A stretch of DNA of 64,000 bases from Marinobacter sp. Lineage in GTDB: Bacteria; Pseudomonadota; Gammaproteobacteria; Pseudomonadales; Oleiphilaceae. Positions 41,603-51,983 of this stretch are shown in pieces. The notes under the pieces were generated by a model, which was not told the origin of the DNA, searched no databases, and saw nothing but the letters and a program-made list of their open reading frames with translations. Position 1 is the stretch's first letter. Each line of letters starts with the position of its first letter. The stretch lies in contig JAGPVT010000056.1 of the NCBI GenBank assembly GCA_018066865.1, positions 1 through 64,000 of the forward strand. Reading direction: 5' to 3'. A program made the position numbers and the translations under genes.

Positions 41603-42346
41603 ATGCAAGACTTAAAAGGCAAGGTAGCCATCGTTACCGGTGGATCTCGTGGTATCGGCCGGCATATCGCACTTCAGCTTGCCCAACGAGGCGCCGACGT
41701 CGCAATCAACTATCGCTCACGCCAGTCTGATGCAGACGAAACCCTCAAGGAGATTGAGGCGACCGGCGTCCGGGCAATAGCTATCAAGGCGGACCTCTCA
41801 AAAATGCCAGAGGCCCGCAACGTGATTAAAAAAGTTCACGAACAGTGGGGGCGCATCGATATCCTGGTGAACAACGCCGGTATCACCAAGGACAAGTCCA
41901 TGAAAAAACTCACCGACGACGACTGGAACGATGTTCTCGATACCAACCTGGGAAGCGTTTACGCGACCTGCTCCGAAGTGCTGAACATCATGCTGGAGCA
42001 GAAATTCGGGCGCATCATCAATATTACCTCCTTCGTCGGCCAGGCCGGCAACTTCGGCCAGGCTAACTACGCGGCCAGCAAGGGTGGCATTATCGCGTTC
42101 ACCAAAACCATGGCACTGGAAGTGGCCAAGCATAACATTACCGTCAACGCCATTGCCCCAGGCTTTACCGAAACCGAAATGCTCGCTCAGGTGCCCGAGA
42201 ACATCCGCGAAAAAATCGTTGCACGAGTGCCGATGGGCCGTTTTGGTCAACCCGAGGAAATCGCCCGGGCCGTGGTATTCCTGGCAGCGGAAGGCGACTA
42301 CATCACCGGCCAGCAGATTAACGTTAACGGCGGCGTGTATATGTAA
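41603..42346 (+). CDS. phaB: acetoacetyl-CoA reductase
   Basis: SDR VTGGSRGIGRHIA, YAASKGGIIAFTK, adjacent to phaC; RBS AAGGAG. Confidence 0.93.
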   Translation: MQDLKGKVAIVTGGSRGIGRHIALQLAQRGADVAINYRSRQSDADETLKEIEATGVRAIAIKADLSKMPEARNVIKKVHEQWGRIDILVNNAGITKDKSMKKLTDDDWNDVLDTNLGSVYATCSEVLNIMLEQKFGRIINITSFVGQAGNFGQANYAASKGGIIAFTKTMALEVAKHNITVNAIAPGFTETEMLAQVPENIREKIVARVPMGRFGQPEEIARAVVFLAAEGDYITGQQINVNGGVYM

Positions 42347-42355
42347 TACCACGCC

Positions 42356-42388
42356 GCGGTAGACGCATGGAACAGATGCGTCTACCGC
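42356..42388. other. strong hairpin between phaB and phaC
   Basis: GCGGTAGACGCAT-GGAACAG-ATGCGTCTACCGC, 13-bp perfect arms, no following T tract. Confidence 0.75.
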
Positions 42389-42439
42389 CGTTTCTGACAG
42401 ATCTGCGGCTCACGCGGCTGCAGAGCGGAGGCCCTGTAA

Positions 42440-44233
42440 ATGTCTGAAAAACCCGTTAAAGCAACACCCAACCCCGAAATTGAGCCCAACGATATACCCC
42501 GCTCCCTGAAGCGTGTAAGCGTACACGGTAGCAATCTACTGAAACGCTCGATAATGCGCCGGTTACGCGGCAGCCGTCCCAATCCGGTCAGCATCAAGAG
42601 CATAGCCAAACCCTTTGTTTCCCTGACCGGCAAGCTCGTCACCCAACCGGACACCCTGATCCTCGCGCAAGTGCGGCTTCTCAGGGACACCACCAAATTC
42701 TGTGCGGGCCTGGTGTCCAGCCGCATACGCAAAAAGCCACTGGCCGTGATAGAGCCAGAACAGGGTGACAAGCGCTTTCTCGACCCAAGCTGGAACGATG
42801 CAATGGCGTTCAATGCCATCAAGCAGGCGTACCTGCTCTCGAATCGCTGGATTATAGACACCATCGCTGATGTGCGCGGGATGGACAAACCTACCAGGCG
42901 CAAGCTGCGGTTCTACACCAGCCAGATGACCGACGCTCTCGCCCCGAGCAATTTCGTCTTGAGCAACCCCGAAGTACTGCGCACGACGATCCAGACCCGT
43001 GGCATGAACCTGCTGCGAGGGATCGCTAACTTGCTACGCGATCTGGACGAGGGCGAGGGGCCCATGCCATTTCGCATGTCCGACCCAGACGCTTTCGTAG
43101 TGGGTGAAAATCTGGCCAATACCCCGGGCAATGTTGTTTTCCAGAATGAGCTGATGCAACTGATTCAGTACAAGCCAACCACCGACACCGTGCACCGCCG
43201 GCCGCTGCTGGTGATACCGCCCTGGATCAACAAGTACTACATCCTCGATCTGGGAGAGAAAAAGTCGTTCATCCGCTATTGGGTAGAACACGGCCACACG
43301 GTGTTCGTGATTTCCTGGATTAATCCCGGGCCGGAACTGGCGCACAAGAGCTTTGAAGATTACATGCTTGAGGGTCCCATCGCCGCCATGGACGCCATTG
43401 AGCAAACCACCGGCGAGCGTGAGCTCAATACCGTCGGCTACTGCATTGGCGGCACCCTGCTCGGCTGCACTCTGGCCTGGCTGGCCGCCCGCGAAGACGA
43501 CCGCGTTAAAAGTGCGACGTTTCTCAACAGCATGATGGACTTCTCCGACGTCGGTGACCTGGAAGTGTTCATCAATGAGGATTCCGTCAGCAAACTTGAG
43601 AAAGCCATGGACAAGCAGGGCTATCTCGACGGTGCCTCCATGGCGACCGCCTTCAACATGCTGAGGGCCAACGGCCTGATATGGTCATTCTTCATTAACA
43701 ATTACCTGCTGGGGCGCGATACCGCACCCTTCGACCTGCTGTATTGGAACGCAGACGCCACCCGAATGCCTGCGGCCATGCACAGCTTTTATCTGCGCAA
43801 CATGTACATGCACAACCGGCTGCGTGAACCCGGCGGCATTGAACTGGCCGGCACCCCGATTGATTTGGGAAAAGTCAAGGTGCCGAGCTACTTCGCCTCG
43901 GCCATTGAAGACCACATAGCACCCTGGGTTTCCAGTTATGAGGGCTCCCGCTGTCTGGCCGGCCCGGTGCGCTTTGTACTCGGCGGCTCAGGACACATCG
44001 CTGGCATCATCAATCCGCCAGACCGGAAAAAGTACGGCTACCGCCTAAACGATGACAGCAGCCTGGAGCCGGATGCCTGGTTAGCGGGCGCTGAACAGTT
44101 CGAAGGTTCCTGGTGGCCAGACTGGATCACCTGGGCTCAAAAGTTTGGTGGTGGCAAGGTAAAAGCCCGCAAGGCTGAGGAAGGAAAACTGCCGGTAATC
44201 GAGCCGGCGCCCGGAACCTATGTGCAGGATTAG
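42440..44233 (+). CDS. phaC: class I poly(3-hydroxyalkanoate) synthase
   Basis: Lipase-like box GYCIGG, NKYYILDLGEKKSFIRYWVEHGHTVFVISW, HIAGIINPP. Confidence 0.95.
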   Translation: MSEKPVKATPNPEIEPNDIPRSLKRVSVHGSNLLKRSIMRRLRGSRPNPVSIKSIAKPFVSLTGKLVTQPDTLILAQVRLLRDTTKFCAGLVSSRIRKKPLAVIEPEQGDKRFLDPSWNDAMAFNAIKQAYLLSNRWIIDTIADVRGMDKPTRRKLRFYTSQMTDALAPSNFVLSNPEVLRTTIQTRGMNLLRGIANLLRDLDEGEGPMPFRMSDPDAFVVGENLANTPGNVVFQNELMQLIQYKPTTDTVHRRPLLVIPPWINKYYILDLGEKKSFIRYWVEHGHTVFVISWINPGPELAHKSFEDYMLEGPIAAMDAIEQTTGERELNTVGYCIGGTLLGCTLAWLAAREDDRVKSATFLNSMMDFSDVGDLEVFINEDSVSKLEKAMDKQGYLDGASMATAFNMLRANGLIWSFFINNYLLGRDTAPFDLLYWNADATRMPAAMHSFYLRNMYMHNRLREPGGIELAGTPIDLGKVKVPSYFASAIEDHIAPWVSSYEGSRCLAGPVRFVLGGSGHIAGIINPPDRKKYGYRLNDDSSLEPDAWLAGAEQFEGSWWPDWITWAQKFGGGKVKARKAEEGKLPVIEPAPGTYVQD

Positions 44234-45480
44234 TCTGCGGAGAAAAAACGAATACTGTTGGTGCCCGAGCTTTTGGCGGCATACATTGCCGTATCAGCAT
44301 TTCTGATTAGATTACCGGATGTTTGTCCATCGGCAGGGAACATGGCAATGCCGATGGACACTCCTATCTGGAGCACTTCGCCAAGAACCTCTACTGGCTT
44401 ATTAATCGAGCTGACAATACGGTTCGCCACATTGGAAATTTCATCTTTCCCGAGTGGGTTATTCAGGATGAATATGAACTCGTCGCCGCCCACACGGGCA
44501 ACCGTATCTGACCCACGCACCAACGCCTGCAAACGTTTTGCCACATCTTTTAACAGATCATCCCCAACGTTATGGCCCAACTGATCATTGACGAGCTTGA
44601 ACCCGTCAAGATCAAGAAACATCAACGCAAAATGGCTCTTTTCGCGTTCGGAATGAAGAAGCTTCTGATCAATCCGGTCCATCAGCAACGTACGATTAGG
44701 CAGGTCAGTCAGGGCATCGTGAAAAGCCAGATGCTTGATGTGCTCATCTTTACGCCAGAGCGCCGTAATGTCGCTGAATACCGAGACATAACGCATGGGT
44801 TTGCCGTCATCGTCAGGCACCATGCTTATGGTCATGCGTTGCAAGTATAGTTCTCCGTCTTTACGACGGTTCCATATCTCGCCATACCAGCGACCATTGG
44901 CATTTATCTCCTCCCACATCAAGGCATAGAAGGCTTTGTCGTGTTGCCTGGATTGCAGAATACGAGGAGTTTGTCCGACAGCCTCGGCAGCTGTGTAGCC
45001 CGTTATGTCTATGAATCCCGGGTTAACCGACAGGATAATTCCATTAATATCCGTGATCAGAACGCCATCGAGTATGTTCTCAAAGACACACGCCGCCAGC
45101 TTGAGTTTCGCCTCGGATTTCTTGAGAAGCGTCACATCGTTGGCCTGAATAGAAAACCCCCTCACCTTACCATCAGCACCAACATCAGGAATGTAGTGCC
45201 CGATGATATGCCCCTGGCTTCCATCGGCTTTATTCAGAGTGCGCTCAAAGCGTTGTGGTTCGCCAGCCAGGGCTGCGCGAATATGAGGTTCATTCAGGGC
45301 GAACAACTGCTCGCTTACCAGATCCTGAAACCGGATCCCGATGATCTCCTCGGGCGGCATTCCAAACCACTCGCTGTAGGCAGCGTTAGCATAGCGGCAG
45401 CGTAATTCTCTGTCCCAATAGCCCATCATATTCGGCGCACTATCAATGATGGTTCTTATGAATTCCTCACCTTTGATCAT
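44230..45480 (-). CDS. PAS-PAS diguanylate cyclase
   Basis: Two PAS domains, HDALTDLPNRTLLMDRI, ARVGGDEFIFIL (intact GGDEF); longer start at 45546 also open. Confidence 0.92.
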   Translation of the reverse strand: MIKGEEFIRTIIDSAPNMMGYWDRELRCRYANAAYSEWFGMPPEEIIGIRFQDLVSEQLFALNEPHIRAALAGEPQRFERTLNKADGSQGHIIGHYIPDVGADGKVRGFSIQANDVTLLKKSEAKLKLAACVFENILDGVLITDINGIILSVNPGFIDITGYTAAEAVGQTPRILQSRQHDKAFYALMWEEINANGRWYGEIWNRRKDGELYLQRMTISMVPDDDGKPMRYVSVFSDITALWRKDEHIKHLAFHDALTDLPNRTLLMDRIDQKLLHSEREKSHFALMFLDLDGFKLVNDQLGHNVGDDLLKDVAKRLQALVRGSDTVARVGGDEFIFILNNPLGKDEISNVANRIVSSINKPVEVLGEVLQIGVSIGIAMFPADGQTSGNLIRNADTAMYAAKSSGTNSIRFFSAD

Positions 45481-45520
45481 AGCCCTGGCCTGCGACCAGG
45501 CCGATAACTGCGAGTATCCA

Positions 45521-46105
45521 TCACTGTTTATCCGGGCGCTGCGCAAACAGCGACACCAGAGCCAGATACGCCGACCCTGCCATCAGCAGCACTGAAGCCG
45601 CATTTAATACCGGCGTTGAGCCTTCCCGCAGCCGGTCAAACATGGCGATGGTGAGCGGAGTGTCGGAACCCGCCAGCATCAAGGTGGTGTTGAAGTTTTC
45701 AAACGACATCAGGAATGCCACCACACCGGCACCAAGCAGAGCGGGCTTCAGGAATGGCAGAGTCACGGTTGCGATGGCCGTCATCCGGCTGGCGCCAGGG
45801 TTCATAGCGGCCTCCTCCTGGGTAATGTCGAATTTGCGCAGGCGTGTGGAAATCACCAGGGTAGCAATGGTTGTGATGAAGGCAAACTGACCGAGAGAGA
45901 CTAACACGAGGCCTAACCTGGGCGCATTCTCACCCAAGTACCAGTCCCAGGTAAAGCCATTCCACCGCAACGACGGGAACAGCGAATCGTTAAACGAGAA
46001 TGCCGCCACAACCAGCAGTGGCGTGATCAAAAAGATAAAAAACAGTACCACGTAACACAGGTAAGACACCCGATAAAAACGGCTACTGGAGATAGAGGGG
46101 ATCAT
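45521..46105 (-). pseudogene. PotC-type ABC transporter permease, internally deleted
   Basis: N-terminus VVLFFIFLITPLLVVAAFSFNDS and EAA-loop TQEEAAMNPGASRMTAIATVTLPFLKPAL present, but the TM core between them is missing; no ATPase, partner permease or binding protein nearby. Confidence 0.72.
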
Positions 46106-46242
46106 GACATCAGCCGTGTAAACGACTGTTTGGTGACTTTTAGACCCAACCAGACAATGAACGACGAGAAGCAATTTTGGGGAATTCATGATCTTAAATG
46201 TAGTGTGTTACCGGTTTTTGACAAGGTGCTGACTCGTTTCGC

Positions 46243-47373
46243 TCACTGACCAAAGCGCTGTAACTGCATTTCCCGCAAGCGACTCAGAGTGCGGCGGAAC
46301 GGAAAAGCCAGCGCACCTGTGCTGTAGAGCTCGCTCAACGGCACTGCCGCTTCCAGGTACAGAGGAATACCTCGGTCGTAGCACTCATCTACCAATGCAA
46401 TAAACCGGCGTACGCCGTCATCCTGATGGGTCAATGCCGGCAACTTGCGATCTCCCGCCGCCACCTGAGTTACGCCATCCTCGGTTCCGCGAGCAATAGC
46501 CGTTTGCTGTCCGCCGCCTGTGAGCCGAGGCACTTCGCTTAAAAAAACATGGGAAAACCGATCACACAACTCGATAAAATCCGGCGCCGCCAGCTTCTGC
46601 TCGCATAGATCGCCATAACGGCACCATAAAACATGCTGGCTGCGCTGCACTACCTTGATATCACGGTGCCCAAGTCGTAAGGGCTCGCTGTGTGCCGGCT
46701 GCGGCCCCTCATTGAGCAATTTATTAAATGCGACTTTCAGAGCCCGCGGCTGGTTAACCCAATAGCGTTGATGCCGTTCTCCCGGATGCAGGCGGTGGTC
46801 CTCGCCACCATCAACACTGACTACCTCCATGCGCTTGTTGAGTGCTGCAATGGCTGGCATCAGCCGTTCACGATTAAAACCGTCTTCGTACAAATCATCG
46901 GGTGGCTGGTTAGATGTAGCCACCAATACCAAGTCTTGCGCAAAAAGTTTCTGAAACAATCCGCCTAACAACACCGCATCGCCGATGTCGCTGACAAACA
47001 ACTCGTCCAGACAAAGCACCCGCGCCTCGGCCGCCAACTCCTGCGCGAGCACACCAAGGGGATCCTCTTGCCCGGTTAACTGAAACAGGCGTTGGTGTAC
47101 CCAGCGCATAAAGTGGTGGAAGTGTTGCCTTCGTGCAGGCACAGCTAAAGCCTGATGAAAACGGTCCATCAGCCAGGTTTTTCCGCGCCCAACCGGGCCC
47201 CAAAGATACACTCCCTGGATGTCAGGCTGGCCAGCCTGCAATTGTTCATAGCAACGCTGCAAGCACAGGGTCGCCTGATGTTGGGCGAGATCATTTTTAA
47301 AGCCGGAGGTCAGTGCCTGTTGGTAGGCTTCGTAGGGAGAAAGCGCCGTTACCGTTGAGCTGAAAGGCTTCAT
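46243..47373 (-). CDS. zapE: cell division protein ZapE (AFG1-type ATPase)
   Basis: GVYLWGPVGRGKTWLMDRFH Walker A, VLCLDELFVSDIGDAVLL. Confidence 0.95.
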   Translation of the reverse strand: MKPFSSTVTALSPYEAYQQALTSGFKNDLAQHQATLCLQRCYEQLQAGQPDIQGVYLWGPVGRGKTWLMDRFHQALAVPARRQHFHHFMRWVHQRLFQLTGQEDPLGVLAQELAAEARVLCLDELFVSDIGDAVLLGGLFQKLFAQDLVLVATSNQPPDDLYEDGFNRERLMPAIAALNKRMEVVSVDGGEDHRLHPGERHQRYWVNQPRALKVAFNKLLNEGPQPAHSEPLRLGHRDIKVVQRSQHVLWCRYGDLCEQKLAAPDFIELCDRFSHVFLSEVPRLTGGGQQTAIARGTEDGVTQVAAGDRKLPALTHQDDGVRRFIALVDECYDRGIPLYLEAAVPLSELYSTGALAFPFRRTLSRLREMQLQRFGQ

Positions 47374-47541
47374 ATTGCGGCTTTTCCTTCCAAAATAGAC
47401 ATCTTGTTCCCGACCTTCAACAGATGAAAGAAAAGCACATCAAGAGATTAGTCGAACGGGGCGATCCAAAAAATGAAGGCCATGGTCCAACGACTAAACT
47501 ATTCTATAGAGAGTACCTGAATTCGAGAAGAAGGAAGGGAC

Positions 47542-49431
47542 ATGCCTGAATCTGAAGCGGCATCGAAACCTGGTCGCTCTGCGGTCGGCCTGGCAGTACT
47601 GGGCATCGTTTACGGCGATATAGGTACCAGCCCGATCTACGCCTTGCGTGAGTGTTTTCGCGGGATCAGTCCTGTGCCTATCACCGAGGCTAACATTCTT
47701 GGCATCCTGTCCTTGATCTTCTGGGCGCTTATCATTGTCATCTCTCTGAAATACATGATTTTTATCCTCCGCGCCAATAACCATGGCGAGGGCGGCATCT
47801 TCGCGTTGCTGGCTCTGTTACGGCCAGATCAGGATCAGGACAGCCGGTCCCGCCGCACATTAATTCTGATTGGCCTGTTCGGCGCTGGCCTACTCTATGG
47901 GGGCACCATGCTGACGCCGGCCATCTCGGTGCTCAGTGCTGTGGAGGGGCTGGAGGTCGCAGCACCGTCGCTGCACAAATACGTGTTGCCGATAACAATT
48001 ACCATTCTGGTGGTACTGTTTGCCATGCAGAAATTTGGTACCGCCAAGGTAGGGGCGATGTTCGGCCCAATCATGGTGGCCTGGTTTCTGACCCTGGCGG
48101 CGCTGGGACTGAACAGCATTATCGGGCATCCGGAAGTGCTCAATGCCGTGGCACCCTGGTACGCGGTGCAGTTTCTCGCGAGCAATCACTTGGCGGGCTT
48201 TCTGGCGCTGATAGGCGTATTCCTGGTGGTCACCGGCGGGGAAGCCCTGTACGCGGACCTGGGGCATTTTGGGGTAACTCCGATACGACTGGTCTGGTTC
48301 TGCTTCGTGTTACCGGCCCTGTTGCTGAACTATTTCGGCCAAGGGGCCTTGCTGCTGGACAAACCCGACGGATCCCTGCAGCCATTTTTTCATCTGGCAC
48401 CAGACTGGGCGCTGTTGCCACTGGTGGGCCTGGCCACGGCGGCGACCATCATTGCCTCACAGGCAGTGATCACCGGTGCCTTCTCTCTCACCCGGCAGGC
48501 GGTGCAACTCGGTTTTATGCCGCGTCTGCAGGTTCAGCAAACCTCCGAGTATTCCCACGGCCAGATTTACATGCCGGGTATCAACTGGTTTCTGATGATC
48601 GCAGCGATTGCCCTGGTGCTGACGTTCCGCTCATCCAACAACCTGGCGGCTGCATATGGTGTCAGTGTGAATGCCACCATGCTGGTGACCACCATTCTGG
48701 CCTTCAATGTGGCCCGGGAGCGAGGCGGCTGGAGCTTGGCCAAGGCGAGCGTTTTTCTGCTGGTATTCCTGACGGTTGACCTGGCGTTCCTCACCGCCAA
48801 TGCGGAAACCATTCCGCGTGGTGGTTGGTTTCCCGTGGCCATGGGGGCCATTATCTTCACCGTAATCGTGACCTGGCGCCGTGGTAACGAGCTTCTGCTC
48901 CGGTCCTACGAAGCCAATGCCATTACCATTGAAACCCTGCTGGGGCGCCTCGAACACGATCCACCCCAACGTGTGCCCGGTGCCGGCGTATTTTTTACCG
49001 CCCGGTCGGAAGAAGTCCCCATTGCCCTGATACAGCTAAAAAAACACAACATGCTGTTGCCTGAGACAGTCGTGATCGTCAACGTGAAAATGGCGCGTAA
49101 TCCGCGAGTACCCAATGATGAGCGCATGCAGGTCAAGGCATTCGGTCAGGGCCTGTATGAGGTCAAACTCAACTACGGCTTTATGCAGGGATTCAATATT
49201 CCATCGGATCTGTCCTACTGCATTGAACATCGCAGTTTACCGATAGATCTGGACGACACTACCTATTTCGTGGGCCGGATATCGGTGATTGCTGACCGAA
49301 AAAAAGACGGCATGATGGCCTGGCGCGACAAACTCTTTGCGTTCATGGTCCGTAATACCCTGCATGCGACATCGCTTTACCGGATTCCCTCTGGCCGGCT
49401 GATTGAAATCGGGCTACCGTTGGGTATTTAA
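47542..49431 (+). CDS. kup: KUP family potassium transporter
   Basis: GIVYGDIGTSPIYALRECF, NNHGEGGIFALLAL. Confidence 0.96.
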   Translation: MPESEAASKPGRSAVGLAVLGIVYGDIGTSPIYALRECFRGISPVPITEANILGILSLIFWALIIVISLKYMIFILRANNHGEGGIFALLALLRPDQDQDSRSRRTLILIGLFGAGLLYGGTMLTPAISVLSAVEGLEVAAPSLHKYVLPITITILVVLFAMQKFGTAKVGAMFGPIMVAWFLTLAALGLNSIIGHPEVLNAVAPWYAVQFLASNHLAGFLALIGVFLVVTGGEALYADLGHFGVTPIRLVWFCFVLPALLLNYFGQGALLLDKPDGSLQPFFHLAPDWALLPLVGLATAATIIASQAVITGAFSLTRQAVQLGFMPRLQVQQTSEYSHGQIYMPGINWFLMIAAIALVLTFRSSNNLAAAYGVSVNATMLVTTILAFNVARERGGWSLAKASVFLLVFLTVDLAFLTANAETIPRGGWFPVAMGAIIFTVIVTWRRGNELLLRSYEANAITIETLLGRLEHDPPQRVPGAGVFFTARSEEVPIALIQLKKHNMLLPETVVIVNVKMARNPRVPNDERMQVKAFGQGLYEVKLNYGFMQGFNIPSDLSYCIEHRSLPIDLDDTTYFVGRISVIADRKKDGMMAWRDKLFAFMVRNTLHATSLYRIPSGRLIEIGLPLGI

Positions 49432-49478
49432 TTGGGCCCAACATATAAACTCTCAGTCGCCGCTATTCTGGTGGCGAG

Positions 49479-51947
49479 ATGTCTGACGCAACTCACGATA
49501 CAAAAGGTGCAGAAATGGCGGAAGCCAGTCCCGGACAAAAGTTCCAAGAACTCAGAACCCGGTACATTGCCGGCCTGCCCGACCGCATGGGAAAACTTGG
49601 AGATTCCTGGAACCGACTCCTGTACGTCAGCTGGAACCCAAAGGCGCTGGAGTTCATGTACCAAAGCGCCCACAAGCTGACCGGGAGTGGCGCCACCTTT
49701 CAATTTCCAGAGATCAGCAATACAGCACGAATACTTGAAGAACAGCTACAGGTGTTACTGGCAAAATCCGATGCCACCTCCACGGAGCGTCAGCAAATCG
49801 AAAACTCACTCAAAGCGCTCGAACGCGCCATTGAGGAGGCCTCTCGCGCGGGCCCCAACAATGAGATGCCCGCTTTCGTGTCACAAACCGTCATGGAGAA
49901 ACACCAAACGCACCGCATCGCCGTTATTGAAGACGATGAAAACCAGGCCGCTTACCTGAAGAACTGGCTGGAACAACAAGGTTATTACGCTGAAACGTTT
50001 GAGGACCCAGAGACCTACACCCAGCGAATCGGCGGCCACTTTCATCACCTGATTCTACTGGACATCAGCTTTCCCCAAGACGCTCTGGAAGGCATCGACT
50101 GGCTGGAGCGCATGAAATGCCAGGCAGGCACCAATACTCCGGTGATTATGATGTCTGCCCGAAGCGATATGGTCGCGCGCATGCGGGCGCTCCGCGCTGG
50201 CGCAGACATCTACCTGACCAAACCTATCGACATGGGAGTGCTCGAAAAGCGCATCCACCAGTTGCTGGATAACGCCCGCCCCGTCCAACCAAGGGTGCTC
50301 TGGGTGGACGACGACACCGACCTTCTCGCTTACTACAAATCCATGCTGTCCGAGGAAGGCTATGAAGTAGAGGGCCTGAGCCAACCGGTGCGCGTTTTGG
50401 AGCGCATCGAACAATTCCAGCCGGACGCCATCGTACTGGACCACGACATGCCCGGCTGCCAAGGCATAGAGTTGGCAAAGGTGCTCAGGCAGGATGCCGA
50501 CTACATGACCATTCCGATTCTTTTCGTATCGGCCTCGCCAGAAGCACGGGAGCTGCTCGAACAGCACAGTATTGCAGGCAACGATTTCTTCCAGAAGCCG
50601 CTGGAAAATGAACTGTTCCTGAGCTCATTGCGCCGTCACCTGATGAACGCCAAACTTATTGCCGCACGCATCAATCTGATCAGCCAGCGCAAGGAATCCC
50701 GCGGCCTGCAGAACTACGACTACTTCCTGACCGAACTCGTGGACCTTCTGGCCAAAATCGAAAGCGACCAACAGGATCAGGCGCACTACCTGGTGCAGGC
50801 AAGCGTAGACCGGCACGAGTATCTGCGGGCCCAGCATGGTGCCCGCGCCATGGCGAACCTGAGCGCACGCATGGAAAAGCATTTCGCGGAACAACTCGCC
50901 GTTGGGGATTCGGGCTGTGCTCTTGGAGGCGGCAGCTTCCTGTTTCTGGTGACAGCGCGTGCTGCCGATGATTGCAAAACCTTCCTCGAGCGCTTCCATC
51001 ACAAATTGAACAATCCCGCCTGGGCTATAGAAAATACCTCCGACCCCGTCACCCTGAGCCTGGGCGCGCTGACCCTGAATCATGCCATGGATGAAGACAA
51101 GGCACTGATCGAGGTGGAAAAAGCCTGCAGCAAAGCCATGCAGTCCGGTAGCAACAATCTGATATGGCAACAGGCGACCGAACGGCCACCCGAATCCAGA
51201 TTGGATGATCACATCAAAGAATTGATAGCGGCGCAGGCCTTCAAGCTTCACTACCAGCCCATCGTCAACATGGAAACGGGCGGCACCCTTTTTGAGGCAC
51301 TCGTGCGATTGGTAGACGAAGACAATGCGGTGTATTTGCCCGGCCAATTCCTGCCGTGGTTACCTGAAGGCAGCAGGGGCCCATTCTACGCGCTGGATCG
51401 CTGGGTGATTCAACACGCTGTAGAAGGCCTCACACACTTGGATGGCAAAGCCTCCGCCAGCTATTCGGTAAGCGTAAAACTGTCCTCCCCCATGGTTGAC
51501 GTGGAACATTTGCTGACGGTGCTCAGTAGCGCGATACGCGAAAATCGCATTAAGGGCAATCGTCGCATCTACCTGGCATTGTCGAGTCCGACCGTATTAA
51601 AAGATGTGCCCAGAGCAAAAAAGATAGCGAAACTGGTCCAGGCCATGGGCTGTGGGCTGGTCATCGAACACGTTGCCACGGATACCGCCTCGGTGGAGCT
51701 ACTAAAAGAACTGGGCTCAGTGGATTTCGTGAAACTAGTACCGGCACTCGGCGCCAGTGCCCAACAAACTCCGGCTCTGGAGCAACTGCTGCACCAACTC
51801 AAAAGCGCCTTCAGCTCCAACCTGCAAATTGTTGTAACCGGCGTAGAAGACGCCAAAGCGCTGTCCTGGTTCTGGGAGCGTGGCATTCGCAACTTCCAGG
51901 GATACTTCATCCAGGAGCCGAAGGGGGCAATGAATTACGAGCTATGA
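49479..51947 (+). CDS. Hpt-REC-REC-GGDEF-EAL signalling protein with degenerate output domains
   Basis: Hpt SAHKLTGSGATFQF; REC1 LLDISFP...LTKP; REC2 VLDHDMPG...FQKP; degenerate GGDEF CALGGGSFLFLV; EAL FEALVRL with missing downstream catalytic residues. Confidence 0.88.
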   Translation: MSDATHDTKGAEMAEASPGQKFQELRTRYIAGLPDRMGKLGDSWNRLLYVSWNPKALEFMYQSAHKLTGSGATFQFPEISNTARILEEQLQVLLAKSDATSTERQQIENSLKALERAIEEASRAGPNNEMPAFVSQTVMEKHQTHRIAVIEDDENQAAYLKNWLEQQGYYAETFEDPETYTQRIGGHFHHLILLDISFPQDALEGIDWLERMKCQAGTNTPVIMMSARSDMVARMRALRAGADIYLTKPIDMGVLEKRIHQLLDNARPVQPRVLWVDDDTDLLAYYKSMLSEEGYEVEGLSQPVRVLERIEQFQPDAIVLDHDMPGCQGIELAKVLRQDADYMTIPILFVSASPEARELLEQHSIAGNDFFQKPLENELFLSSLRRHLMNAKLIAARINLISQRKESRGLQNYDYFLTELVDLLAKIESDQQDQAHYLVQASVDRHEYLRAQHGARAMANLSARMEKHFAEQLAVGDSGCALGGGSFLFLVTARAADDCKTFLERFHHKLNNPAWAIENTSDPVTLSLGALTLNHAMDEDKALIEVEKACSKAMQSGSNNLIWQQATERPPESRLDDHIKELIAAQAFKLHYQPIVNMETGGTLFEALVRLVDEDNAVYLPGQFLPWLPEGSRGPFYALDRWVIQHAVEGLTHLDGKASASYSVSVKLSSPMVDVEHLLTVLSSAIRENRIKGNRRIYLALSSPTVLKDVPRAKKIAKLVQAMGCGLVIEHVATDTASVELLKELGSVDFVKLVPALGASAQQTPALEQLLHQLKSAFSSNLQIVVTGVEDAKALSWFWERGIRNFQGYFIQEPKGAMNYEL

Positions 51948-51983
51948 TCTTCGCAGAGAGTCTGCGACCTAAACCCAAAGTGC

